Assembly: GCA_029264655.1 (NCBI GenBank)
Contig: JARHZY010000069.1
Coordinates: 1 to 19,606, forward strand
Source of the DNA: Helicobacter sp.
Lineage (GTDB): Bacteria > Campylobacterota > Campylobacteria > Campylobacterales > Helicobacteraceae
Length of the DNA stretch: 19,606 nucleotides
Direction: 5' to 3'
Made by a program: the position numbers and the translations under genes. The notes below the pieces were generated by a model. That model was not told the origin of the DNA. It worked only from the letters and a program-made list of their open reading frames with translations, and ran no database searches. Shown here in pieces: positions 7,575-15,865 of the stretch (position 1 is the first letter of the stretch; every line of letters starts with the position of its first letter).

Positions 7575-7764
7575 ATACCATTAACTAGCCCTCTCACTTG
7601 GATAGATATTTTATCTTTATATAAACTGCTTTAATGATTTTTCTATGGTATTTATATAGTATTATTTACTTAAATATGTAACATTTTTATACATAATCTC
7701 ATACACAAAATACATGCAATTTTACTTTTAGTAATTATTGTCTTAAGAAAAAACAATAAAAAGT
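7575..7764. other. AT-rich gap between SUKH relic and bioB promoter
   Basis: I see no gene, RNA or clear repeat here. The N-terminal first helix of the SUKH relic may extend a little into it. Confidence 0.4.
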
Positions 7765-7793
7765 TTGCCTTATTAACTTAATTAAAAGATAAT
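7765..7793 (+). promoter_or_regulatory. Candidate bioB promoter
   Basis: TTGCCT (7765-7770) and GATAAT (7788-7793) are separated by 17 bases, about 35 bases before the bioB ATG. No palindrome resembling a BirA operator is visible, so biotin control is not supported by the sequence. Confidence 0.35.
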
Positions 7794-7827
7794 AAAGCAT
7801 TTTTAAATTTTAGACTAAGGATTGGCA

Positions 7828-8772
7828 ATGACTTATCAAGAAGCACATGAGATTTTTCAGTTACCATTTATGGAGCTACTTTACAAAGCACACACACTAC
7901 ATAGAGAGTATTTTAACCCAAATGCATTACAAACAAGCACATTGCTTAGTGTCAAAACAGGAGCTTGCACTGAAAATTGCTCTTATTGCGCACAATCAGC
8001 ACATTACAAAACAGGCACACAAAAAGAAAGCATGCTTGATAAGGAACAGATTCTAAAATATGCAAAAGCCGCCAAAGATAAAGGAAGCTCGCGTTTTTGC
8101 ATGGGTGCATCAGGACGAAGTCCAAGCGATAAAGATCTTGAAGTGCTTTGCGATGTAATTGGCGAAGTTAAAAATCTTGGTATGGAGACATGCGTAACAT
8201 TAGGACTACTTGATGAAAATCAAGCACAAAAACTAAAAGATTCTGGATTAGATTTTTATAACCATAATATCGATACTTCAAGAGAGTATTATAGCAATGT
8301 TATCACGACAAGGACATTTGAAGATAGATTAAATACAATTAAAAATGTGCGGGATGCAGGGTTGAAAATTTGTGTTGGCGGTATTTTAGGTATGGGAGAA
8401 AGCAATGATGATAGGATTAATATGCTTGTGTTGCTAGCAAATCTCCCAACACCACCAGAATCTATACCAATCAACCAACTTGTGCGTATTCCGGGAACAC
8501 CGCTAGCAAATGGCGAAGAGCTTGATTGTTTTGATTTCGTGCGTATTATTGCATTGGCACGTATTTTAATGCCACAATCATATATACGATTATCAGCAGG
8601 TAGAGCACAAATGGATGATTCATTGCAGGCATTATGTTTCTTTGCAGGGGCAAATTCAGTCTTTTATGGTGATAGACTATTAACTACAGAAAATGCAGCA
8701 CCAAGCCGCGATGATATGTTATTTGCAAGGCTTAATCTCTCTAAAGAAATATTTATTGAATCAAAAGCATGA
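7828..8772 (+). CDS. bioB: Biotin synthase
   Basis: Radical-SAM enzyme that inserts sulfur into dethiobiotin in the last step of biotin synthesis. The CxxxCxYC cluster motif is CTENCSYC with Cys47, 51 and 54. It is followed by QSAHYKTG and the family's DFYNHNIDTSREYY, VCVGGI-like KICVGGILGMGE, and PINQLVRIPGTPL, with SAGRAQM near the end. The 314 residues fit the family. The ATG at 7828 is chosen because AAGGA lies six bases upstream; a TTG two codons earlier sits too close to that site. It stands alone in its strand run, with no other bio gene in the window. Confidence 0.96.
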   Translation: MTYQEAHEIFQLPFMELLYKAHTLHREYFNPNALQTSTLLSVKTGACTENCSYCAQSAHYKTGTQKESMLDKEQILKYAKAAKDKGSSRFCMGASGRSPSDKDLEVLCDVIGEVKNLGMETCVTLGLLDENQAQKLKDSGLDFYNHNIDTSREYYSNVITTRTFEDRLNTIKNVRDAGLKICVGGILGMGESNDDRINMLVLLANLPTPPESIPINQLVRIPGTPLANGEELDCFDFVRIIALARILMPQSYIRLSAGRAQMDDSLQALCFFAGANSVFYGDRLLTTENAAPSRDDMLFARLNLSKEIFIESKA

Positions 8773-9204
8773 TATTACTTGATTATAATATCTCTAAGGG
8801 TTTTATCACAAAAAATAGAATAGCCAAATAGAAAAATGCTAAATGCAAGAATTAAGTAATTTATGAAATACATGGCATTTGGCTAACGATAATTATAAAT
8901 GATAGCATAAATACCATAATATAGATAAGCTATGTATTCTAATGTTAGATTCTATATGTTATTTTTGTAATTACATGATTAAAAATAGTCTTAGTTATTT
9001 CTAATGGCATACAACATAAAAATCACCTTAATAGAAACAATAGGTTTTAGTGTTAGCTTTTTTGCTAAAAGCAATAAAATTATATACTACTTGATAAAAA
9101 ATAACATTTTTATGCTAAAGTAGGCAGTCTTAAAAATCAAAACACAAATAAAGCATATTGTTATTAGATAGCAACTATACACATTTTACAAGGAAATCAT
9201 TATA
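8773..9204. other. AT-rich intergenic region bioB to CapA-like gene
   Basis: About 430 bases without a gene on either strand. A candidate promoter for the next gene is TTGATA (9091-9096) with TGCTAAAGT (9113-9121), spacing 19 and therefore loose. A five-base stem around six T (TTAGC...GCTAA at about 9052-9067) is too weak to call a terminator. Confidence 0.4.
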
Positions 9205-10395
9205 ATGCAATACAAACTATACAATAAAAAGAAATTCTATATTTTCATTATCTTATTATATACATGTATTTTTCTTTTTTATACTGCTTGCACAGATAAA
9301 GAGCAAAAACAGCAGGATACACCAACTACAAAAACCACCAAATCTACACCTGAAAGCAACGAACTTACACTAATAATGGGTGGCGATGCTCTTTTACATG
9401 CCCCAGTGTATAATGATGCAAAATATAAATTACCATTGCAAGATACAACAAAACCTATAACAAAAACAGCATTTGGCTATAATTTTAATAAAATGTTTAT
9501 ACATATCGCTCCAATTATTGCTCAATATGATTTAGCATTTTATAACCAAGAAACAATATTGGGTGGTAAAGAAATGGGATTAAGCAGTTACCCAACTTTT
9601 AATTCACCACAAGAATTTGGTGATTGCATGGTAAATATGGGTTTTAATCTTGTTTCACTTGCAAATAACCATACACTTGATCGTGGTGAGCAAGCCATTA
9701 TAAATTCATTAACATATTGGCAGAATCAATCCGTGCTTACTGCGGGAAGCTATAGAAGTTTTGAAGATAGAAATACACCAAGAATTTATAAAAAAAATGG
9801 AATAACTTATGCATTACTTGCCTATACTTATGGCACAAATGGCATAGCTATTCCAAAAGGTAAAGAATATCTTGTTAATGTTTATACCAAAACAATGTTA
9901 GCAAATGATATAGCAAATATACGCGATAAGGTAGATTTATTAATTGTTTCAATGCATTGGGGCGATGAATATGTATTCCAACCCAATGCCGAACAACAAG
10001 ATTTAGCACATTATCTTGCAGAACTTGGTGTAAATATCGTAATTGGCAACCATCCACATGTTGTACAACCTATTGAGTGGATAAACAATACACTTGTCAT
10101 TTATGCACTTGGCAATATGATTTCTGCTCAAAGAGGACTGCAAAAACGTATCGGAATGCTTGCAGGCATTAAAGTAAAAAAAGATTCTCAAAATGGACAA
10201 ATAAGTTTGCATGATTTACATGCAAATCTTATTTATACTTATTATAATAATAAAATAAAAGATTTCCAAATTTACCCTTTTACAAAACTAAACGATACAA
10301 TTTTACCCAATTATAAACAAATTTATCATGATTATTTGCAAGTAGTTACACAAAAAGACAAAGCACATCTAATACGCACAATACCACTTTTATAA
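9205..10395 (+). CDS. CapA-family (PGA_cap) lipoprotein
   Basis: 396 aa. The N-terminus is basic (KKK), then hydrophobic to LFYTAC, where Cys29 would be lipidated after cleavage. A Q/T/P-rich linker follows, so the domain probably sits in the periplasm or at the cell surface. Residues about 54-310 match the PGA_cap fold, a metallophosphoesterase relative: MGGDALLH (58-65), YNQETILGG, LANNHTLDRGEQA with NNH at 154-156, SMHWGDEY (249-256) and GNHPHVVQPIEW (281-292). AAGGA lies ten bases before the ATG. The family is named for poly-gamma-glutamate capsule assembly, but no capB or capC relatives are in the window. Its real substrate is open: it may act on cell-wall or surface polymer. Confidence 0.88.
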   Translation: MQYKLYNKKKFYIFIILLYTCIFLFYTACTDKEQKQQDTPTTKTTKSTPESNELTLIMGGDALLHAPVYNDAKYKLPLQDTTKPITKTAFGYNFNKMFIHIAPIIAQYDLAFYNQETILGGKEMGLSSYPTFNSPQEFGDCMVNMGFNLVSLANNHTLDRGEQAIINSLTYWQNQSVLTAGSYRSFEDRNTPRIYKKNGITYALLAYTYGTNGIAIPKGKEYLVNVYTKTMLANDIANIRDKVDLLIVSMHWGDEYVFQPNAEQQDLAHYLAELGVNIVIGNHPHVVQPIEWINNTLVIYALGNMISAQRGLQKRIGMLAGIKVKKDSQNGQISLHDLHANLIYTYYNNKIKDFQIYPFTKLNDTILPNYKQIYHDYLQVVTQKDKAHLIRTIPLL

Positions 10396-10426
10396 TATGT
10401 GTTAAAGATTATCATATAAGAACTTT

Positions 10427-10435
10427 TGCTATAAT
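10427..10435 (+). promoter_or_regulatory. Strong extended -10 promoter of the U32-family gene
   Basis: TTTTGCTATAATAG contains a perfect TGn-TATAAT. Transcription should start near 10442, which leaves a leader of about 120 bases before the ATG at 10564. It lies just after the CapA-like gene, so the two genes need not be co-transcribed. Confidence 0.65.
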
Positions 10436-10442
10436 AGTATGG

Positions 10443-10520
10443 CATAAAAAATTTTATGGTGTGGGTATTATTAAGCACAATAATCCAATAATGGAAAAAT
10501 ATTATATAGAATATCCACAC
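10443..10520 (+). promoter_or_regulatory. Structured leader with overlapping hairpins
   Basis: Three inverted repeats lie between the predicted start point and the gene. CATAAAA-AA-TTTTATG (10443-10458) sits at the start of the transcript. GTGTGGGTATT (10459-10469) pairs with AATATCCACAC (10510-10520) over 11 bases with one G-U. The inner ATTATT/AATAAT hairpin (10467-10472 with 10479-10484, continued by GG/CC at 10464-10465 with 10485-10486) shares bases with the long pairing, so the two compete at their base. There is no T run after either. The function is a guess: attenuation, a small-molecule sensor or mRNA stability. Confidence 0.35.
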
Positions 10521-10563
10521 AACGCAAATAGTTTAGTTTTATTAATAGAAAAAAAGGAATACT

Positions 10564-12090
10564 ATGCAAGACACAGCCTTAGGATATACACAACATGACA
10601 CAACGCAACATAATGTGGAGTTGCTCTCACCTGCTGGGAATCTTACAAAACTAAAAATTGCATTGCAATATGGAGCTGATGCGGTATATGGTAGTGTTAG
10701 CCATTTTTCTTTACGCAATCGTGCAAGCAAGAATTTTACTTATGAAGATTTTCAAAAAGGTATTGCCTATGCACATAGCCTACATAAAAAAGTTTATGTT
10801 ACCATTAATGGTTTTCCATTTAATTCGCAAATAGAATCTTTGCAAACACATATTGCAAAAATGCGTGATTTACAACCTGATGCATTTATTGTGGCAGCAC
10901 CCGGTGTTGTGCGGCTTGTTAAAAGTATTGCTCCAAATATTCCAATCCATCTTTCCACCCAAGCAAATGTGCTTAATGTGCTTGATGCAGGTGTTTATTA
11001 TGATATGGGGGTAAAACGTATTGTTGCAGCAAGGGAAATAAGCCTTAGTGATTGTGAGGCAATAAAACGAACTTTACCCGATTTAGAACTTGAGATTTTT
11101 GTGCATGGAAGTATGTGTTTTGCGTTTTCGGGACGTTGCTTAATTTCAGCATTACAGCATGGACGTGTGCCTAATCGTGGGAGTTGTGCAAATGACTGCC
11201 GTTTTGATTATGAATATTTTGTGCGTGATAATGCAAGTGGGAATCTCATTGCTTTTAATCCGCATGAGTTTTATGTAAAAAACCCAGATAATAATGTTTT
11301 TTTGCGTTTGCAAGAAGAAGAGGGTATTGGCACGCATATTTTTAATGCAAAAGATTTAAATCTTGCAAGCCATTTACATCAGATATTGCAATCAGGTGTC
11401 ATTGATGCATTAAAAATTGAGGGACGCACAAAAAGCACATATTATGCAGGTATTACAGCCCGCACATACCGCCTTGCTATACAAGATTATACAGAAAAAA
11501 TATCACGACCAACACTTTATCAATATGAATTGCATACTTTAAAAAATCGCGGTTTTACTGATGGATATATTATACACCGCCCATTTGTGCGTCTTGATAC
11601 ACAAAACCATATTACTGCAATGAGTGAAGGAAGTTATCAAGTATGTGCTGAAGTCGATGAAAGCGGGCTTTACTGCTTTTGCAAGCATACAATACGAAAG
11701 GGTGATTTACTTGAAATTATTGCCCCTTTACATTATTATCCAAATACACAATTTAGCACACAATCACATGCAGTTATAAAGCAAGATTCTACACAAACCA
11801 CAGAGTCTTTATTGCATAATGATACCCTGCAGACTGAAAATATACAAGATTCTATAACTATCGAGAGCATAGCATCCACACAGCTTACAGAACAAAGTAA
11901 TGCTTATGGTATTATTTGCTGTATTGATGGGCGGTATTATTTACGACTGCATAGAATCTTGTTGCAAAATGGTAAAGAGCTTGAAGCAATACATAGTGGC
12001 AATACAAACCCTATCACACTTCCTTTTAAATTACCACCTTTTAGTTTCTTACGCGTGCAACTACAAGAACAAAAAATACATGGACAATAA
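10564..12090 (+). CDS. U32-family protein (PrtC/TrhP-like)
   Basis: 508 aa. It begins the family domain at residue 18 with VELLSPAGNLTKLKIALQYGADAVYG, and includes STQANVLN, EIFVHGSMCFAFSGRCLIS and NRGSCANDCR. The four conserved cysteines are at 185, 192, 208 and 212, and KIEGRTKSTYYAG lies at 284-296. Members were first called collagenases (PrtC). E. coli relatives TrhP and RlhA hydroxylate tRNA uridine and 23S rRNA cytidine, and that RNA-modification role is the better guess here. The C-terminal beta domain (from about 357) is interrupted by a Q/T/S-rich stretch at about 396-448. The ATG follows AAAAAAGGAAT, a good site. Which RNA is modified cannot be told from the sequence. Confidence 0.92.
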   Translation: MQDTALGYTQHDTTQHNVELLSPAGNLTKLKIALQYGADAVYGSVSHFSLRNRASKNFTYEDFQKGIAYAHSLHKKVYVTINGFPFNSQIESLQTHIAKMRDLQPDAFIVAAPGVVRLVKSIAPNIPIHLSTQANVLNVLDAGVYYDMGVKRIVAAREISLSDCEAIKRTLPDLELEIFVHGSMCFAFSGRCLISALQHGRVPNRGSCANDCRFDYEYFVRDNASGNLIAFNPHEFYVKNPDNNVFLRLQEEEGIGTHIFNAKDLNLASHLHQILQSGVIDALKIEGRTKSTYYAGITARTYRLAIQDYTEKISRPTLYQYELHTLKNRGFTDGYIIHRPFVRLDTQNHITAMSEGSYQVCAEVDESGLYCFCKHTIRKGDLLEIIAPLHYYPNTQFSTQSHAVIKQDSTQTTESLLHNDTLQTENIQDSITIESIASTQLTEQSNAYGIICCIDGRYYLRLHRILLQNGKELEAIHSGNTNPITLPFKLPPFSFLRVQLQEQKIHGQ

Positions 12091-12214
12091 AGCGTGGTTG
12101 AAACTTGTTTTCAAACCCAACTTGTTTATAGATAAATTTAAGTATATTATCTATAATTTTCTTATAGAAGGCTTACTATATTTTGAAACAAAGCAAACAA
12201 GAAAAAAGATATAA
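12080..12214 (+). CDS. Possible 44-aa basic protein overlapping U32 gene end
   Basis: An ATG eight bases before the U32 stop opens a frame of 44 codons. It encodes MDNKAWLKLVFKPN, then a hydrophobic/aromatic stretch (YIIYNFLIEGLLYF) and a basic end (KQTRKKI). The overlap could allow coupled translation, but the upstream AAGAAC is a poor ribosome binding site and no family is recognised. It could be a real small protein or an accident of low-GC sequence. Confidence 0.25.
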   Translation: MDNKAWLKLVFKPNLFIDKFKYIIYNFLIEGLLYFETKQTRKKI

Positions 12215-12370
12215 AAGCATATCCGCAAACTCTGTAAATTATGTGCTTTCAAGCATATAATTATACAATATAGTATTTAGGCTTATATTTATATATCTTG
12301 TATAACCTATAAAAAGCTATCATTGTTGTTATATAAAATACATAACTCTAAAAGACAATGCTTTATCAAA

Positions 12371-12925
12371 TCAAAGTTTTAATAATGGCATTTGCAAGCC
12401 TTCATAGAGTGCTTGATAGGTTTCCTCACCCTTAAGGGCTTTTACTATTGCCAAACCAAAAAGAATGGCAGTTGCAGGTCCAGCAGAAGTAATGATATTC
12501 TCTCTTACTACTACAGCTTCATGCAATCTTTTTGCATTTATACCTTCTTCACAACCCGGATAACATGTAAATTCATCAGATAATACACCAGCTTTATGGA
12601 GGACAATTGGCGATGCACAAATAGCTGCTACAATTTTTCTTTTTGCATGTAACTCTTGAATAATCTGTAAAATTTTTGGGCTATTTGCAAGATTTTGCAT
12701 ACCTTCAAAACCACCAGCAAGTGCAATACCATCAAGCTTTTCTGAATCTATATTATCAAGCCCAATTTCTGCTTTTATTTCTATGCTATTAGCACCTTTT
12801 ACATTACAAGCACCTTGTAATCCTGCTACAAGCACCTCTACACCAGCACGTCTTAACACATCGACTATCCCAATAAACTCTGCTTCTTCAAAACCTTGTG
12901 CCAATGGCACTAATATACTTTTCAT
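12371..12925 (-). CDS. DJ-1/PfpI (ThiJ/YajL-like) family protein
   Basis: 184 aa, the normal length of the DJ-1 subfamily. It starts SILVPLAQGFEEAEFIG with the conserved Glu14 and has LALAGG-like GIALAGGFEGMQNL (66-79). The nucleophile elbow IVAAICASPIVL carries Cys103, and TCYPGCEE and ITSAGPATAILFGLAIV follow. These match YajL and human DJ-1. The family is linked to oxidative-stress protection and to glyoxalase or deglycase activity; older annotation as a thiazole-biosynthesis protein (ThiJ) is not supported. AAGGAG lies five bases before the ATG. It stands alone between two non-coding stretches. Confidence 0.93.
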   Translation of the reverse strand: MKSILVPLAQGFEEAEFIGIVDVLRRAGVEVLVAGLQGACNVKGANSIEIKAEIGLDNIDSEKLDGIALAGGFEGMQNLANSPKILQIIQELHAKRKIVAAICASPIVLHKAGVLSDEFTCYPGCEEGINAKRLHEAVVVRENIITSAGPATAILFGLAIVKALKGEETYQALYEGLQMPLLKL

Positions 12926-13590
12926 GGAATCTCCTTACTATAAAATAAATTACACTTTATCAGAAAACAATCAAGGTTTTGATAATATTTGTTTAAAATA
13001 AATGATAGAATGGGAGTTAGAAAATTTTATTTTATGATTTGTTTTGCTAAAATATTGATTTATTGTATAGTGTTAGATTGTTTTGATATATTATAAATAT
13101 AGGAGTTTTAAAGATTGAATATTAAACAATGGTTGGCTTCTCACTTTTAAAGAAAACACAATATTGATACACATTTAGAACCTATGCTTTATTGACTTTT
13201 ACAATAACACTTATTTTGTTTTTGTATATAATTTTATTTATTGTTTGCCAGTGAATTATATATGCACTGACTATATAAACTATCTTCATTATAAGATATA
13301 GCACATAAAAGTTTCATAACTCTCACTTCATTTGAAAGAGAAGTTAGCGACCATTTTCATTTTTTATTTTTGCGTTTAGATTCCATTTTTATCATCTTAG
13401 GGTAAGTTTAAAAAGCAGAAACTATAACACATTAATTAAAATTAGTTTATATATAAAAATAGTTCCGCTAGAATCTGATTGCAAGTATAAATTATGCTAT
13501 TAGATAGTTATAACTACTATTTATTAAGAACATATATTGCTTAATATAATTTGTATAAAAAATACAATAAATTTAAAATGTATAGAATAA
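12926..13590. other. AT-rich intergenic region with possible gene remnants
   Basis: 665 bases with no intact gene. On the minus strand at 13234-13386 an ATG opens MESKRKNKK, then TGA, then a stop-free stretch of 40 codons including SLSNEVRVMKLLCAIS and SLYSQCIYNS. On the plus strand at 13129-13254 an ATG opens 12 codons, then TGA, then FTITLILFLYIILFIV, a hydrophobic segment. Each has one internal stop, and no family is recognised for either. They overlap for about 20 bases, so at most one was ever coding there. Confidence 0.3.
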
Positions 13591-14676
13591 TTATAATTCC
13601 ATTGCACGTTCTTTTGCTAAGTTTTCCACCTCTGCAACAAATCTATCTACAATATGCTCTTCACTCATTTTTGCAAGCACTTTACCACCTTTAATAATAT
13701 GCCCTATTTTATTCCCAAATGCAATAGCAATATCTGCATGTTTAGCCTCACCAAGTGCATTAACAGCACATCCCATAACACTTACTTGCAAAGGTGTCTT
13801 AATATGGGCTAATCTTTGCTCCACTTGTTTAATAGCACTCACTAAATCTGCTTGTATGCGTCCGCATGTCGGACATGATATAATTGTGATACCTTCCTTT
13901 TGTCTTCCAGAATAACGCAAAATACTCTTTGCTAATTTAATTTCTTCTTCAAGCTCACCTGTAATAGAGCAACGCATAGTATCACCAATACCTTGCATAA
14001 GGAGATTCCCTAAAGCTATAGAACTTTTTATCATAGAATGGTAAAGAGTCCCAGCCTCTGTAACACCCAAATGGAATGGATAAGGCACTAAAGGGCGTAA
14101 AAGCTCATAAGCCTCTATTGTGCGTGGTGCATCACTTGCTTTTAAAGATACCTTAATATTTGTAAAACCAAAATCTTCTAAAAGTTTAATATTGTATAAT
14201 GCAGATTCTACCATGCCTTTTGGAGTTGCACCATATTTTTGTTCAAATTCCTTTTCTAAGCTCCCCCCATTAACACCTATGCGTATAGGAATATTGCGTG
14301 CATTACAAGCTTTTACTACTTCGCGTATTTTTTCCTTTGAGCCTATATTACCCGGATTAATGCGTATGCAATCCATTGTTTCAGCTGCAATTAAAGCAAG
14401 TTTATATTTGAAGTGAATATCTGCAATAAGAGGCAAACTTGTCATATTTTTTAATGTTTTTAAGGCATGGGCATCTTCTTCTGTGAGCACAGCTAAACGC
14501 ACTATATCAGCACCCGCGAGTTGCAATCTATCGAGTTGTGCTTTTGTTGCTTCAATATTATGTGTTTTACTAAAAGTCATACTTTGCACGCTAATTGGTG
14601 CATCGCCACCAACTGCAACATGACCAACATAAATTTGTTTTGTAGGATAACGTGGTTTGATTTTATTACTTTGCAT
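13591..14676 (-). CDS. ispG: 4-hydroxy-3-methylbut-2-enyl diphosphate synthase (flavodoxin/ferredoxin)
   Basis: Converts MEcPP to HMBPP in the non-mevalonate isoprenoid pathway, using a [4Fe-4S] cluster. The 361-aa protein opens with VGGDAPISVQSMTFSKTHN and contains LPLIADIHF (81-89), RINPGNIG (105-112) and KVSLKASD. The cluster ligands are in CPTCGR (Cys268, Cys271) and MGCAVNALGEAKHADIAIAFG (Cys303 with Glu310). This is the complete short (bacterial GcpE) form. AAAAGGGATTATA precedes the ATG, with an extended -10 about 43 bases upstream, the same element as at folD. It is divergent from the nuclease gene. Confidence 0.97.
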   Translation of the reverse strand: MQSNKIKPRYPTKQIYVGHVAVGGDAPISVQSMTFSKTHNIEATKAQLDRLQLAGADIVRLAVLTEEDAHALKTLKNMTSLPLIADIHFKYKLALIAAETMDCIRINPGNIGSKEKIREVVKACNARNIPIRIGVNGGSLEKEFEQKYGATPKGMVESALYNIKLLEDFGFTNIKVSLKASDAPRTIEAYELLRPLVPYPFHLGVTEAGTLYHSMIKSSIALGNLLMQGIGDTMRCSITGELEEEIKLAKSILRYSGRQKEGITIISCPTCGRIQADLVSAIKQVEQRLAHIKTPLQVSVMGCAVNALGEAKHADIAIAFGNKIGHIIKGGKVLAKMSEEHIVDRFVAEVENLAKERAMEL

Positions 14677-14718
14677 TATAATCCCTTTTGTGAAAATATT
14701 ATTCTTTAAAACAATACA

Positions 14719-14727
14719 ATTCTAGCA
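14719..14727 (-). promoter_or_regulatory. Extended -10 promoter element of ispG
   Basis: The minus strand reads ATATGCTAGAATTG. TGCTAGAAT is about 43 bases before the ispG ATG, at the same place and with the same core as in front of folD. On the other strand TATAAT at 14749-14754 is a candidate -10 for the nuclease gene. Confidence 0.55.
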
Positions 14728-14833
14728 TATTTTTTGCAGATTTACTTTTATAATAGCATTCTGAACTCATTTTTATGGAATCTCTTTTGCTTGTTTTTGC
14801 ATAAATGTTGAGTTTCTCTGCAAAGGTTTATAG

Positions 14834-15361
14834 ATGGCTATTTCAAATTTATCTCAAGATAAAGGTGAGCAATATGAAAGATTGGTGGCAAAATATTATC
14901 GCAATAATGGTTATGTTGTTTTTAAAAATAGCACAAAAGGAAAAATGGGCGATGAAGGCTTAGATTTGATTGCTTTTAGCCAAAAAGAAAATATAACACT
15001 TTTAATGCAATGCAAAAATCAAGATCCAACAAAAACCGCCTATTATCTAAAGAAAGAAGATGTAGAGCATTATATTAAAAAATTTGATGAGCATAAGAAA
15101 TACAATCTTACTTATCCTAAAGATCATAGTGTGCGTGGTGTTTTTGTCATTGCTTCTAAATGTATTGATAAAGAGGCTTATGCATATATTAAAAATTATA
15201 AAAAAACGCCCATTGATATTATTGTGTTAGCAATTACTGATGATGGAGAATCAGTATATCCCATACAAACACAAGCAAAAAATCAAAAGCACACAAATAG
15301 CACCAATGGTAATACATATATATCAAAAGAGATGAAACGAGATAATCAGCTAATAAAATAA
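14834..15361 (+). CDS. Small PD-(D/E)XK nuclease, Mrr-like
   Basis: 175 aa. It opens with KGEQYERLVAKYYRNNGYVV, the helix-and-strand start of Mrr-type restriction-endonuclease folds, with Glu15. The catalytic site follows: MGDEGLDLIAF with Asp44 and LLMQCKN with Gln59-x-Lys61, the usual D-x(n)-QxK form. A later strand GVFVIASKCIDKEA and DIIVLAI complete the core. The last 30 residues are polar and likely loose. The ATG follows AAAGG at eight bases. No methyltransferase, specificity subunit or helicase is next to it. It could be a lone modification-dependent nuclease, a repair or resolvase-like enzyme, or part of a defence system of which only this gene remains. Fold confident, target unknown. 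Confidence 0.82.
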   Translation: MAISNLSQDKGEQYERLVAKYYRNNGYVVFKNSTKGKMGDEGLDLIAFSQKENITLLMQCKNQDPTKTAYYLKKEDVEHYIKKFDEHKKYNLTYPKDHSVRGVFVIASKCIDKEAYAYIKNYKKTPIDIIVLAITDDGESVYPIQTQAKNQKHTNSTNGNTYISKEMKRDNQLIK

Positions 15362-15436
15362 TATATTTATAGTGTTGTAAAAAGATATTGCTAAGGATTT
15401 TAAATAATAAAGATAATAAAATGCAGGAAATTTGCT

Positions 15437-15814
15437 ATGGATTCAGAAAAATTAGACAATATAGGAGATGAAGCAATGGCGGGAAAAATTATGAGTATTG
15501 GCATAATATTGAAAGTTTTTAGTGGCATTATTTTTGATAAGATGATAACATCGCCAATAAAGTTTGCACGCATTACTAAATTAAGTTTCAAACTCAAAAA
15601 AGACATACAGCAGATTCAGACTACACAAGATAATGCTATTAAACTTGATAGCACAATATCACTCATTGCTACAATACTTGCATACCGCCACACAAATCCG
15701 CAGGAAATGGATATGGTATTTGATTTGCTTGAAGAAGTTATACAAAAATATAATGCGAATCCAGATATAAAACAAGAAATATTAAAACTTATGGAAAAAA
15801 ATGCCACAAAATAA
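15437..15814 (+). CDS. Unknown 125-aa protein between nuclease and ubiX
   Basis: The first 40 residues include a moderately hydrophobic stretch (IMSIGIILKVFSGIIF), then basic helical sequence (KLSFKLKKDIQQIQ). The rest is mostly alpha-helical and charged (VFDLLEEVIQKYN, IKQEILKLMEKN). AGGA lies seven to eight bases before the ATG. It starts 75 bases after the nuclease gene and ends 51 bases before ubiX, all on the plus strand, so the three may share a transcript. No family is recognised. It could associate with the membrane through its N-terminal helix. A link to the nuclease rests on position only. Confidence 0.72.
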   Translation: MDSEKLDNIGDEAMAGKIMSIGIILKVFSGIIFDKMITSPIKFARITKLSFKLKKDIQQIQTTQDNAIKLDSTISLIATILAYRHTNPQEMDMVFDLLEEVIQKYNANPDIKQEILKLMEKNATK

Positions 15815-15865
15815 CTACATAGTGCTAACTTTATTTTTGCCAAATTTTTTATATAATGGTGTATT

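Noticed and set aside
11900..12079. Upstream part of the frame that ends at 12214
   Set aside because: This part lies inside the U32 gene in another frame; only the portion from the ATG at 12080 is worth considering.
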